Shown here in pieces: positions 1-8,551 of a stretch of DNA of 39,903 bases. Each line of letters begins with the position of its first letter. Position 1 is the stretch's first letter. A program made the position numbers and the translations under genes. Origin of the DNA: Hyphomicrobiales bacterium. GTDB taxonomy: Bacteria; Pseudomonadota; Alphaproteobacteria; Rhizobiales; HXMU1428-3. Under the pieces are notes generated by a model that was not told the DNA's origin, made no database searches, and saw only the letters and a list, made by a program, of their open reading frames with translations. Location: the NCBI GenBank assembly GCA_021775425.1, contig JAJFHX010000010.1, positions 1 through 39,903 of the forward strand. The letters run 5' to 3'.

Positions 1-110
1 TCCCACGCGTTACTCACCCGTCTGCCACTCCCTCCGAAGAGGGCGTTCGACTTGCATGTGTTAGGCCTGCCGCCAGCGTTCGTTCTGAGCCAGGATCAAA
101 CTCTTAAATT
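1..110 (-). rRNA. rrs: 16S ribosomal RNA, 5' end (partial)
   Basis: The reverse complement contains the universal 16S 5' segment: AGAGTTTGATCCTGGCTCAG, then the conserved stretch leading into ACACATGCAAGTCGAACG, helix 6 and GTGAGTAACGCGTGGGA. The rest of the gene and operon lies beyond the left edge. The mature 5' end is placed at about 105-110 by analogy; the exact processing site is not visible. The signature is alphaproteobacterial, but this short piece cannot identify a genus. Confidence 0.97.
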
Positions 111-439
111 TAAATAGAATTTGATACCTGCATTAATCCGAATGAATATATCCGGATGTCGCTATTGCGTTCAAAAAATTAAACTTCAAAAATCCAAACA
201 ACATCGAAATAACGACAAGCGTCATAACAACGTCATAAGAATCATATGAGGTCCATCACATAAGTTTTTAATCCACCCCGAAGGGCTTCATAAGTAACAT
301 GGTGTGTTGTTTGAAAAACGCGCGACTGCAAGAGTCTCGTTTATCTTACCGGTTCACAAATCAACAAATAAATGCTAACTAGTGAGTCGGAAGAAAAGCC
401 AGGACACCGCTGTCTGCGTTTCTCTTTCTTATATTCAAT

Positions 440-450
440 TGTCAAAGAGC
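440..450 (-). promoter_or_regulatory. rRNA leader boxA antitermination element
   Basis: On the minus strand the sequence reads GCTCTTTGACAATTGAATA. Its first 11 bases match the boxA element that recruits the NusB/S10 antitermination complex to rRNA transcripts. It lies about 330 nt upstream of the 16S 5' end, inside the leader, as expected for an rrn operon. The match is seen in sequence; the function is known from rRNA leaders in general. Confidence 0.8.
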
Positions 451-645
451 CCGATAGATGAGAGCGAGTTTCGCACCACCGTATAGTATAGATAGATCTG
501 AGAAAAGGTAAACCCCACCTCAAAGCAAGAACATGAAGCAAGACCTTCCTTGAAATCCGGAAAGCCTAACTTTCTTATTCTTGTTTGCCAACAGTTTCAG
601 GCATTCTCTCTTTCGAGTGACCCGCGCCTTGGCTGCTGATCAGGC

Positions 646-675
646 TATTAAGCCGATTCACCCCCCTCCTGTCAA
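646..675 (-). promoter_or_regulatory. Putative rRNA operon promoter
   Basis: On the minus strand a perfect -35 hexamer TTGACA (670-675) is followed after 18 bases by TTAATA (646-651), within a spacer that contains a G-run. A second perfect TTGACA lies upstream at 715-720, after AT-rich DNA, with a weaker -10 candidate (TGCATT) 17 bases on; it could be a second promoter or part of an UP-like region. Transcription would begin near 640 and give a leader of about 530 nt before 16S. Confidence 0.6.
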
Positions 676-720
676 CGGCTTTTTTCACAAAAATGCATTT
701 TTTTTCATTTTTTCTGTCAA

Positions 721-1561
721 GTCACTGTAATTGTGTGGTTTTTTTGACTCTATTCACCATCACGCCCCTGTAAATCTCCCCCCTGCCGGATACTATTTTA
801 ATCAATACTATCAAACATCAACCCAGAGCAGACCTTCAACACCATAAATCCTTTAAATTCGACCCCTGATCCACTCTGACGATAAGCACCAGATGAGTGA
901 CAGATTCAATCAATAGCATACCCAAATTATCAACCTCAAATTCAGCTTATGACATTTATATATAGCTCATCATTGAGTAAGCCCCGGATTGAGGGATAAA
1001 ATTGACCATAAAATTTCCCCGCAAACTGACATAACCTTTCATAAACGCTCAGAAGTCAGCACCACACTGACTGGCTCTTAATCAATCCGTCTAAAAATAG
1101 CCGAAAACCTGACCTACCCTAAAATCAAGTTCTGATCAGCACTCCTAATGTGGTCTCGTTGTAGGATGAGTTACATTGATAAAAATCTGACTTGTATCCC
1201 GCGCACTGAACATTCCGTCAGGTGTTGTTGAATTCAAACCGACAAAAAATTAGGTTTTCTCGAACCAGATCAGTTAGTTTGCCATCTTGGTGCCGCAAAA
1301 TCGGTCAATACACCAATGGGAATCAGAATTGTTTGTTTTTGCAGTCCGAGTTGCCTCCATGTTTCTGAACCAAATTACTTCAGGGTGATTTTTCATGGGG
1401 CAGTATAAAACTGGGCTTGACGATTGATAAGTCGGGGGAATAAACGAAATGTCAGGAAATACATTTAACACAGGCATTTTGCGTATATGTTAGCTGAGCA
1501 AATTATGTTGTAATCATTCTGATGTTAATTATATCAGTCTCACATCAGTTCTAGGGGGAAT
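721..1561. other. Gene-free stretch between rRNA operon and M23 peptidase gene
   Basis: About 840 bp with no convincing gene. Short open frames exist (for example minus strand 1274-1477) but lack a ribosome binding site and protein-like composition. I see no tRNA, no clear hairpin terminator and no tandem repeat. It presumably holds the promoter of the rightward peptidase gene; AT-rich sequence at about 1500-1545 is a plausible location but has no good hexamer pair. Confidence 0.5.
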
Positions 1562-3577
1562 TTGAGTTTGAACCACCGCAGATCGAGAGCTTCACGGCAT
1601 CGTCAGCAAAAGGGCCTGATCCCGAACAAGGGTAGTTCCTTGCCGGAAGTCTATTTATCACGTACCCAGGCCGGCTCCTCAAGTATCTTTGATAAAGACC
1701 ATCTTGGCGCTCATGCGGGCGCACGGTTTAAATGGCTCGTCAGCACCCTCATAGCCGGAACAGTCGGCGTTGCCGCCCTTGGCATCGCTATTTATGGCGC
1801 TATGAATGTTGAAGACGGCTCAGGCATGGTTGAATCCCTCAAAAAAGCCAGCGCCGCCGCTATGATTCCCTTCAAACCAAAAACCATGAATGAAAAACAG
1901 TCCATCTCCTCATTCGGCAAAACCGATCGACTGCCTTCAACCAGTCAGGGACTTTCAACCAAATACATCATTCACGACAACATCATCCAAAAGCGCAATG
2001 AACGTGAGTTCATCGCCATAAAACCCTACACAAGAATTGTCACCCGCCTCGCAACGAACATTGAACCCGATGAAGACATTCCGCTCTTCAATCCGTTTAA
2101 GCTCTATGCCAACCTGGCTCCCATAACGACCGCAAAAAATTCAGACCACGAAGTTGAAGAAACAGAACAGACTGAAGCCAAAGTCGTTGAGCTGCATGGC
2201 GGTATCCTGCCAATCGAGGATGGCCAGGAACTGAACGAAAAAGAAATTCAGCAAATTGTTTCAAGTGAGTATCAAAACGAAAACTTCGCCATCCGCGCCA
2301 CCATCTATAATGAAGGGGAAGGCGCCGGTGAAGACAAAGAAGAACCGGAAGCAAAAATAGAACCGGCCGTCCTCACGAAAAACACCACCGTCATTGAAAA
2401 ATCCATCATCATACCTGATGAAGATACCCTTGAGGGGCTTGAAACACACATCGTTGCCGTCGGCCCGAAAGACACCTTAGAAACCATTCTTAGTAATGAG
2501 AAAATCAGCTCCTGGCAGGTGCCGGCCATTGAAGAGGCAATGGAGCCGATCTATTCTGTTTCAGAAATCAAGCCCGGTCAGGAACTACATCTGATGCTGA
2601 CACCTTCATTGACGCAACCGGATGAAATGGATCTTGTCCGTGTCAGCATCTATGAAAGCGGCGCCCATGTGGTCTCCATTGCCCGCAACTCCGCCGGTGA
2701 ATTTGTTGCAAGTAATCACGGCGCTCACTCTGCCCTGCTTGAGCAACTTGCAACCAAAGAGAGCCCAAGACCATCAACCCTTTATTCCAGCTTTTATAAT
2801 TCCTCAAAAAAACTCAACATCGATCATGACATGATCATGAAGATCCTGCGCATTCATGCCTATGACACTGACTTCAAACAACGTGTCGGCCCGGGTGATG
2901 GTTTTGAACTGTTTTACGATATGCAGGAAAACAACACAGCCAGTGACGGAAAACTTGGCAATTTATTATACACCTCCCTCACCATTGCCGGTGAAACACG
3001 AAAATTCTATCGCTTCAGAACACCCGATGGCGATGTTGATTTTTATGATAAAAACGGTGACAACGCCAAAAAATTCCTGATGCGCAAACCCGTCCAGGGT
3101 GGCGGTGCCCGTCTCACCTCAACTTATGGCTTCCGCTTCCATCCGATCCTGCGCGCAAGGAAAATGCACAAAGGTGTGGACTGGGCCGCGAAACCCGGCA
3201 CCCCGATTTTCGCCGCAGGCAATGGCCGGGTTGAAGCAGCAAAACGTCACGCTGGGTACGGCAACTACGTCCGCATTCGTCACGCCAACGGTTATCAGAC
3301 AGCTTACGCCCATATGCTGCGTTTCGCCAAAGGAGTGAGAACAGGTGCCAAAGTCCGCCAGGGACAGGTCATCGGTTATGTCGGCTCAACCGGCCCGCAC
3401 CTTCACTACGAAATTCTGGTCAATAACCGTCACGTCAACCCGATGCGCATTCACGTGCCAAGAGGACGACAACTGAAAGGGAAAATTCTGGCCGAGTTTC
3501 AGAAAGAGCGCAACCAGATCGATAATCTGATGCGCAAAGTCCCGGTTAAAACAAGAATTGCCAAAAATAACAGCTAA
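1562..3577 (+). CDS. M23 family metallopeptidase (murein DD-endopeptidase-like)
   Basis: This is a membrane-anchored LytM-type peptidase, probably cutting peptide cross-links in periplasmic peptidoglycan. A membrane segment at about residues 57-80 follows a basic N-terminus. A long acidic linker (about 90-290) leads to a NlpD/OapA-like substrate-domain region (about 300-480). The C-terminal M23 domain (about 510-640) carries the zinc ligands: H536 and D540 in HKGVD, and H613 and H615 in GPHLHYE. The start is TTG at 1562, or the in-frame TTG at 1568, both just after AGGGGGAA; the second has the more normal spacing. At 671 residues it is longer than E. coli MepM, mainly because of the acidic linker. 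It stands alone: the next gene begins 120 bp later without evident coupling. The family is sure; which bond it cuts is inference. Confidence 0.92.
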   Translation: MSLNHRRSRASRHRQQKGLIPNKGSSLPEVYLSRTQAGSSSIFDKDHLGAHAGARFKWLVSTLIAGTVGVAALGIAIYGAMNVEDGSGMVESLKKASAAAMIPFKPKTMNEKQSISSFGKTDRLPSTSQGLSTKYIIHDNIIQKRNEREFIAIKPYTRIVTRLATNIEPDEDIPLFNPFKLYANLAPITTAKNSDHEVEETEQTEAKVVELHGGILPIEDGQELNEKEIQQIVSSEYQNENFAIRATIYNEGEGAGEDKEEPEAKIEPAVLTKNTTVIEKSIIIPDEDTLEGLETHIVAVGPKDTLETILSNEKISSWQVPAIEEAMEPIYSVSEIKPGQELHLMLTPSLTQPDEMDLVRVSIYESGAHVVSIARNSAGEFVASNHGAHSALLEQLATKESPRPSTLYSSFYNSSKKLNIDHDMIMKILRIHAYDTDFKQRVGPGDGFELFYDMQENNTASDGKLGNLLYTSLTIAGETRKFYRFRTPDGDVDFYDKNGDNAKKFLMRKPVQGGGARLTSTYGFRFHPILRARKMHKGVDWAAKPGTPIFAAGNGRVEAAKRHAGYGNYVRIRHANGYQTAYAHMLRFAKGVRTGAKVRQGQVIGYVGSTGPHLHYEILVNNRHVNPMRIHVPRGRQLKGKILAEFQKERNQIDNLMRKVPVKTRIAKNNS

Positions 3578-3697
3578 AGCCTGTTCAAATGACACGCTCT
3601 CCGTGCAAATCAATTTTTCTTGATGCGATTTCATTGGCATAGTTCCAGCAATGGAATTAACTAAATGCAATCGCAACTTTAAAATTGAGCAATAATA

Positions 3698-5083
3698 ATG
3701 ACAACAACCCTGATCGGCATCACTGCCTTCATCTTGCTGGTAAGCGTACTCATGGCTCCCCGCATCCGCACCATTGACGGCTTCTACAAAGGCTTCTCAC
3801 CAGAAGGGGCTGCACCCGGCCTCTGGACTTTAGTCCTCTCACAGGTCACTACTTGGATATTTGCCCGCTCACTGCTCACTGCCGCCATTCTCGGCTTCTA
3901 TTATGGCATCGCTGGCGCCATTGCCTACGCCGCCTATTATCTCAGCTTTGTCACTGGCGGCGCGATTATTGATCATCTGCGTTTCAAACATGGCCACCAG
4001 AATGTACAAACCTTTCTTGTCAGCCGTTTTGGCAACACCGGCTCAGCGATGTACAACTTCGTCATCATCCTCAGATTGCTCAGTGAAATTTTTGCCAATC
4101 TCATAGTGGTCGGTGAATTATTTGGCCTTAAAGGGTCAACAGAATATTTCCTTGCCATGCTGGCCATTGGCGCCATCACCTGCGCTTATTCATCCGTTGG
4201 CGGCCTGCGAGCTTCCCTTAAAACAGATGTGTTCCAGTCAATTCTGGTGCTTGGCCTTGTCGTCATCCTGTTCGCTGCCATGCTGTCTCACGCCAGCTTT
4301 GATGCCGTTGCACTTTTCTCTTCCACACCAGATTTAAAATCACCCGGTTGGGTGCTGCTTGCTGTCGCCTTGCTTCAGGTCTGGAGCTACCCGTTGCATG
4401 ATCCCGTGATGATGGACAGAGGCTTCCTTGCTGACAGACAAACCACCATGAAATCCTTCATCCACGCCGCCTGGATTTCTATTCTGACAATCCTGATGTT
4501 CGCTTTACTGGGCGTATTTGCCGGCCTCAATACAGTGGCGGGTGAAAATATGATTGCAACCCTGACCCGTCTGTTTGGCGAACCAATCATGGCCCTCTTC
4601 AGCGTCGCCCTCATCATCTCAGCACTCTCAACGCTTGATTCAACTTTTTCAAGCGCCGCCAAACTTGTTGTTAAAGACATGAAATTACTACCGGAAACGG
4701 TCAATAATGGTCGGCTGGTGATGATTGTTTTCTTATGCCTTGGCGGCTTGTTCCTGCTCTGGGATAGCAAAGACCTTTACGCAGCCGTCGCCGTCAGCGG
4801 CACGCTTTCCATGTTCCTGTTGCCCATCATTGTGTTCTGCATCTGGGGCAATCGCGAAATCGCTCTCTGGCCAGTGCTGCTTACTTTCGCAGTCACCATT
4901 TTAGGCGGCATCACATACATAACTGAAAGTTCAGGCTACACAAGCTGGATGTTTGATCTGTTCGGCTACAGCCACAAATATTCCAAACTGCTCATCATCT
5001 GCATCACCATCGCACTGGTCGGCTTTGTTTCTTTTGCCATCGGACAAAAAGGTCAAAACAAGTCCGACAAAGAAACGGCCTGA
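3698..5083 (+). CDS. Sodium:solute symporter family (SSS) transporter
   Basis: This is an inner-membrane carrier of the SSS family, which couples solute uptake to the sodium gradient. The 461-residue product is almost entirely hydrophobic, with about 12-13 membrane segments. It has the SSS hallmark GGLRASLKTDVFQ after the fifth segment (compare GGL-x-A-x-x-x-TD-x-x-Q in the family) and a Ser/Thr-rich segment ALIISALSTLDSTFSSAAK that fits the conserved sodium-site region. The substrate cannot be deduced. Members of this family include proline, pantothenate, acetate and sugar carriers, and the low length and absence of a partner gene do not decide. The ATG at 3698 has only a weak ribosome binding site. 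Confidence 0.85.
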   Translation: MTTTLIGITAFILLVSVLMAPRIRTIDGFYKGFSPEGAAPGLWTLVLSQVTTWIFARSLLTAAILGFYYGIAGAIAYAAYYLSFVTGGAIIDHLRFKHGHQNVQTFLVSRFGNTGSAMYNFVIILRLLSEIFANLIVVGELFGLKGSTEYFLAMLAIGAITCAYSSVGGLRASLKTDVFQSILVLGLVVILFAAMLSHASFDAVALFSSTPDLKSPGWVLLAVALLQVWSYPLHDPVMMDRGFLADRQTTMKSFIHAAWISILTILMFALLGVFAGLNTVAGENMIATLTRLFGEPIMALFSVALIISALSTLDSTFSSAAKLVVKDMKLLPETVNNGRLVMIVFLCLGGLFLLWDSKDLYAAVAVSGTLSMFLLPIIVFCIWGNREIALWPVLLTFAVTILGGITYITESSGYTSWMFDLFGYSHKYSKLLIICITIALVGFVSFAIGQKGQNKSDKETA

Positions 5084-5084
5084 A

Positions 5085-5138
5085 ACAGCAGACTTAAATA
5101 CAACTGACTGAATACAACAGACTGAACTTAACTGACGG
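5085..5138. repeat. Three imperfect short tandem units
   Basis: Directly after the transporter stop codon there are three related 14-16 base units: ACAGCAGACTTAAATA, CAACTGACTGAATA and CAACAGACTGAACTTA, then a partial ACTGAC. They look like slippage-derived degenerate repeats. No function is evident. Confidence 0.5.
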
Positions 5139-5150
5139 TACAATCAAAAA

Positions 5151-5178
5151 GTGAGCCCATAAATTAAAATGGGCTCAC
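5151..5178 (-). terminator. Rho-independent terminator overlapping the end of the 5164-5721 gene
   Basis: A perfect 10-bp stem (GTGAGCCCAT / ATGGGCTCAC) encloses an 8-base loop. On the minus strand it is followed by TTTTTG, so it ends transcription of the minus-strand gene. The gene's stop codon (TTA on plus, 5164-5166) lies in the loop, and its last codons (Ser-Pro-Phe) form the ascending stem. There is no T-run in the plus direction. Confidence 0.8.
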
Positions 5179-5721
5179 ACCCCGCTCTCCCACATGGATC
5201 GGGCTGTCCGTCTCACACGAAAAACTATGCGCCAGTCTGTCAGCTGCATCCTGCGCCATTTCATTCGCCCCATGATTGGCCAGCGCATCCACATATGCCA
5301 TATGGCAGGCGCGGTCTCCGTCAACTTTCGTCACAACCAGAATTTGCCCCTTGCGGCCACCACTTCCGGTTTCGGTATAATAGCGCAATATCGTCGCGAT
5401 GACCCGGCCGTCTTCCACCCGCCATTCCATCTTTTTGCCGATCGTATTAAACGGGGCTAATCGCTGAGAAAACGATTTCTGGTTCTGACCACTCCGGCCA
5501 TAGCCAACAGAAAAGCGCAAATCAGCTTCAGAGATATAAACATCCATCCCCCCATAACCGCGGCAACGAAACGTAATCCACTCACCCTCGCCTTCCCGGG
5601 CCTGATCAACAACTCTGCATTGTGAAACATCTGTATCGGTATAGTGGCTGATGGTGCGTGCCTGAAGCGGCAACGAAAAACCGATCAATCCTGCGACAAA
5701 AACCCAAAAATATCTTATCAT
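5164..5721 (-). CDS. Conserved-looking secreted protein of unknown function
   Basis: The 185-residue product has a clear signal peptide (hydrophobic residues 5-18, likely cleavage after LQA at about residue 21). The mature part is a periplasmic domain with cysteines at about 35, 53, 138 and 170, suited to two disulphides. Other marks are a GYGG motif after the second cysteine, an EWR strand, and an AC-x-x-AYVDA segment followed by an Ala/Asp-rich helix. This pattern resembles uncharacterised proteins I associate with Hyphomicrobiales, but I cannot name the family or a function. The gene diverges from ppa across about 160 bp, and its transcript ends at the terminator that overlaps its stop codon. 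Confidence 0.8.
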   Translation of the reverse strand: MIRYFWVFVAGLIGFSLPLQARTISHYTDTDVSQCRVVDQAREGEGEWITFRCRGYGGMDVYISEADLRFSVGYGRSGQNQKSFSQRLAPFNTIGKKMEWRVEDGRVIATILRYYTETGSGGRKGQILVVTKVDGDRACHMAYVDALANHGANEMAQDAADRLAHSFSCETDSPIHVGERGVSPF

Positions 5722-5885
5722 CTCTTCCCTCAGCCTTTAATTTTGTTGGTTTTGGCAAATTATCATAATTTTGTACGAAATAGGGGTTGTGGCAAATCCC
5801 AGTCCGGCCTAGAACCCAAGCAATCATATCTTAAAGCGCCAGATCACACCAGATTAACTGGCCAATATAATACGAAGGACCCCAA

Positions 5886-6413
5886 ATGCGTATTGATGAA
5901 ATTGCTGTTGGCACCAATGCACCAGAAGAAATTAACGTCATTATTGAAGTTCCCATCGGCGGCGAACCTGTCAAATATGAAATGGACAAACCATCCGGCA
6001 CCATGTTTGTTGATCGCTTCCTCTACACTTCCATGCGCTACCCTGGTAATTACGGTTTTATTCCTCACACCCTGTCAGATGATGGCGACCCGATTGACGT
6101 GCTGGTCTGTAACAACCGCCCGCTGATCCCGGGCTGCGTTATTTCCTGCCGCCCCATTGGTATCCTGCAGATGAAAGACGAAGCCGGCATGGATGAAAAA
6201 ATCATCGCCGTCCCGGCACACGGTATCACCGCCATGTATGACGATATTCAAACCATCACAGATATCCCCAAAATGCGGCTGAGCCAGATCTCACACTTCT
6301 TTGAAAGATATAAAGATCTTGAAGATGAAAAATGGGTTCAGATCGTTGGTTTTGAAGGTGTTGATGAAGCAAAAGCCTATATCCAGCGCGCCCTAGACGC
6401 TGAAAAATCTTAG
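5886..6413 (+). CDS. ppa: Inorganic pyrophosphatase (family I)
   Basis: This cytoplasmic enzyme hydrolyses pyrophosphate to two phosphates, pulling biosynthetic reactions forward. At 175 residues it has the normal bacterial family I length. It contains the family signature [10 protein letters not shown] with the metal-binding aspartates, preceded by the substrate-binding [11 protein letters not shown] segment. Later [10 protein letters not shown] and the lysine-rich C-terminal region are typical. ATG at 5886 follows GAAGGACCCCAA, a good ribosome binding site. It diverges from the secreted unknown at 5164 and is followed 55 bp later by dapB on the same strand. Confidence 0.97.
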   Translation: MRIDEIAVGTNAPEEINVIIEVPIGGEPVKYEMDKPSGTMFVDRFLYTSMRYPGNYGFIPHTLSDDGDPIDVLVCNNRPLIPGCVISCRPIGILQMKDEAGMDEKIIAVPAHGITAMYDDIQTITDIPKMRLSQISHFFERYKDLEDEKWVQIVGFEGVDEAKAYIQRALDAEKS

Positions 6414-6468
6414 TCTGGCTAACAATAAATTCTGGCCACCAATACTTGAATTCTGAAAAGGATTTAAA

Positions 6469-7278
6469 ATGACAAAAATGCGATTAGCAGTAATGGGTGC
6501 GGGCGGGCGAATGGGCCGCGCCCTAACCATGGCAGCAATTGAAAATGAACTGACCGAAATCGCCGGTGCGACCGAACATCAGGGCTCCCCGTTTGTTGGT
6601 CAGGATGTTGGCACCATCAACAATATTGACCCGAAAGGCGTTATCATCACAGATGATCCCCTGCCGCTATTTACAGATATTGACGGCATCCTTGATTTTA
6701 CAAACCCCAAAGCAACTCTCAAATTTGCCGAACTCGCAGCTCAGGCCCGCATTGTCCACGTCATCGGCACAACCGGCTTCAGCAGTGAAGATGAAACCAA
6801 ACTCGAAGCCGCCAGCCGTCATGCCACAATCATCCGCGCTGGCAATATGAGCCTTGGTGTTAATCTGCTAACGGCCCTTGTCAAAAAAGTGGCCAGTACA
6901 CTCGATGAAAATTTCGACATTGAAATTGTCGAAATGCACCACCGCCACAAAGTTGATGCCCCCTCAGGCACCAGCCTGATGCTCGGCAAAGCGGCTGCAG
7001 AAGGCCGCGGCATTGATCTTGGTGAAAGGTCCGTACGTGTCAGAGACGGCATCACAGGGGCCAGAAACAAAGGTGACATCGGCTTTGGCTCATTAAGAGG
7101 CGGCAGCGTCGCTGGTGACCACACTGTGATCTTCGCTGGCGATGGCGAACGCATCGAGCTCACTCACAAAGCTGATGACCGTAGCATTTTCAGCAAAGGC
7201 GCGATTAAAGCCGCCCTCTGGGGCAAAGACAAAGGACCTGGCCTTTTCTCAATGCAGGATGTGCTTGGCATAAGCTGA
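6469..7278 (+). CDS. dapB: 4-hydroxy-tetrahydrodipicolinate reductase
   Basis: DapB performs the NAD(P)H-dependent reduction step of the diaminopimelate/lysine pathway, supplying peptidoglycan and lysine. The Rossmann motif GAGGRMGR is at residues 10-17. The substrate-binding and catalytic signature [14 protein letters not shown] lies in the middle (about residues 156-169). The C-terminus has the usual [14 protein letters not shown] segment. Its 269 residues are typical. ATG at 6469 follows AAAAGGATTTAAA. It lies between ppa and gpmA with gaps of about 55 and 59 bp, so the three may share a transcript. Confidence 0.97.
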   Translation: MTKMRLAVMGAGGRMGRALTMAAIENELTEIAGATEHQGSPFVGQDVGTINNIDPKGVIITDDPLPLFTDIDGILDFTNPKATLKFAELAAQARIVHVIGTTGFSSEDETKLEAASRHATIIRAGNMSLGVNLLTALVKKVASTLDENFDIEIVEMHHRHKVDAPSGTSLMLGKAAAEGRGIDLGERSVRVRDGITGARNKGDIGFGSLRGGSVAGDHTVIFAGDGERIELTHKADDRSIFSKGAIKAALWGKDKGPGLFSMQDVLGIS

Positions 7279-7337
7279 GCATTCCTGAAAACAACGCTCA
7301 ATAGTTAAAACGAAATAACTTAATCAAGGACATGAAA

Positions 7338-7952
7338 ATGGAGAATTCATTGGTGCTGGTGCGCCATGGACAAAGTGAATGGAACAAGCTCAACCTGTTC
7401 ACCGGCTGGAAAGATCCAGGGCTGACCGAAAAAGGCATCGAAGAAGCCATAAGCGCTGGCAAACGCCTGAAAGCTGCCGGTTTCCAGTTCGACATAGCCT
7501 ACACAAGTGAACTCAGCCGCGCCCAGAAAACTCTTGAATTAATGCTCAAAGAATTAGATCAATCCGGCCTTGAAACCATCAAAGATCTGAAACTAAACGA
7601 GCGCAATTACGGTGATTTATCCGGCCTCAATAAAGATGATGCTCGCGCAAAATGGGGCGAGGAACAAGTCCACATCTGGCGCCGGTCTTTCGATATACCA
7701 CCACCTGGCGGTGAAAGCCTGAAAGACACAGCCGACCGGGTGCTGCCTTATTATCATGAAACAATCTGGCCAAGCTATAAAAGCGGCAAGAACATCATCG
7801 TCGCCGCCCATGGCAACAGCCTTCGTGCCATGGTCAAAGATCTTGAAAAACTCTCAACAGAACAAATCATGCAACGCGAAATCGCCACCGGCCAGCCGAT
7901 TATCTATCATCTAAACGAAGATGGCAGCGTCAAAGACGTTAAAAACCTGTAA
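7338..7952 (+). CDS. gpmA: 2,3-bisphosphoglycerate-dependent phosphoglycerate mutase
   Basis: This glycolytic enzyme interconverts 3- and 2-phosphoglycerate. The phosphohistidine motif [10 protein letters not shown] is near the N-terminus, followed by [13 protein letters not shown] and the [10 protein letters not shown] segment. The second conserved histidine lies in [12 protein letters not shown]. The roughly 204 residues match the short dimeric form common in Alphaproteobacteria. I chose ATG 7338 over the in-frame ATG 7332 because AAGGA at 7326-7330 sits only one base before 7332 but seven before 7338, and [11 protein letters not shown] aligns with normal GpmA starts. It ends just before a strong bidirectional terminator. 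Confidence 0.96.
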   Translation: MENSLVLVRHGQSEWNKLNLFTGWKDPGLTEKGIEEAISAGKRLKAAGFQFDIAYTSELSRAQKTLELMLKELDQSGLETIKDLKLNERNYGDLSGLNKDDARAKWGEEQVHIWRRSFDIPPPGGESLKDTADRVLPYYHETIWPSYKSGKNIIVAAHGNSLRAMVKDLEKLSTEQIMQREIATGQPIIYHLNEDGSVKDVKNL

Positions 7953-7976
7953 CTGGAACTTCAGTTTCAAATACAA

Positions 7977-8014
7977 AAAACCCACTCAAAAGCTGCCGCC
8001 TTTGAGTGGGTTTT
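7977..8014. terminator. Bidirectional Rho-independent terminator between gpmA and DUF971 gene
   Basis: A perfect 14-bp stem (AAAACCCACTCAAA / TTTGAGTGGGTTTT) has a 10-base loop. The plus direction continues as ATTTTG after the T-run, and the minus direction also gives a T-run. It lies between the convergent gpmA and DUF971 genes and should stop transcription from both sides. Confidence 0.92.
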
Positions 8015-8040
8015 ATTTTGTCTTTATTACTTATTATCAG

Positions 8041-8475
8041 TTATCGGCTCTTGCCCGCCTCTTCAAGCTCAGCCAGATATTCCGGCCAGAGCTCACCATG
8101 CTCCGCCCCCAGCCGATAAAGATAAACCCAGCTGTAAATCCCGGTTTTATGACCATCACTGAACATGATTTTGATCGCATAATTACCAACCGGTTCAATC
8201 TCGGTAATCAGCACCATTTTTTTACCAAACTGCAATTTGCGCTCAGCCGCACTATGCCCCTGCACTTCAGCGCTAGGGCTGAACACCCGCAAATACTCAG
8301 CACTTAATTCAAACACATCACCAGATTGAAAGCTGACAGTCAGCACCTCACGTGAATGTGCCAGTCTGATTTCTGTTGGCACCGCCTGAGCTGCCATTTC
8401 ATGCGATGAAAGCTCCTGCACAATTGGCTTGCCTTCAGGCGCCGAACCATTTGATGAATTATTTTTACTTGTCAT
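8041..8475 (-). CDS. DUF971 (GBBH-like N-terminal) domain protein
   Basis: A 144-residue cytoplasmic protein. A variable N-terminus of about 40 residues leads into a DUF971 domain: PTEIRLAHSREVLTV, then the family core ELSAEYLRVFSPSAEVQGH, then PVGNYAIKIMFSDGH and TGIYSWVYLYRLG. The family's general fold is the small domain also found at the N-terminus of gamma-butyrobetaine hydroxylase; its own role is poorly known, with links to Fe-S cluster proteins. The frame is open from GTG 8499, but ATG 8475 has GGAG ten bases upstream and is preferred. It follows the Mrp-type ATPase gene on the same strand, about 76 bp downstream. Confidence 0.85.
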   Translation of the reverse strand: MTSKNNSSNGSAPEGKPIVQELSSHEMAAQAVPTEIRLAHSREVLTVSFQSGDVFELSAEYLRVFSPSAEVQGHSAAERKLQFGKKMVLITEIEPVGNYAIKIMFSDGHKTGIYSWVYLYRLGAEHGELWPEYLAELEEAGKSR

Positions 8476-8551
8476 ATTCAATAAACTCCAGCTGGTCACA
8501 GCTATTAAATTTCATCTTGATTTTGAATAAAGGAACCCGTCTGAATTCCCC

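Noticed and set aside
341..541. Open frame of 66 codons on the minus strand upstream of 16S
   Set aside because: It spans the boxA element inside the rRNA leader, so it is not a protein gene.
1274..1477. Open frame of 67 codons on the minus strand in the gene-free stretch
   Set aside because: No ribosome binding site before its ATG, no domain-like composition, and isolated from other genes; likely chance.
5644..6126. 160-codon plus-strand frame overlapping the start of ppa
   Set aside because: It overlaps the ppa start in another frame and the divergent secreted gene; ppa has strong family motifs and a ribosome binding site.
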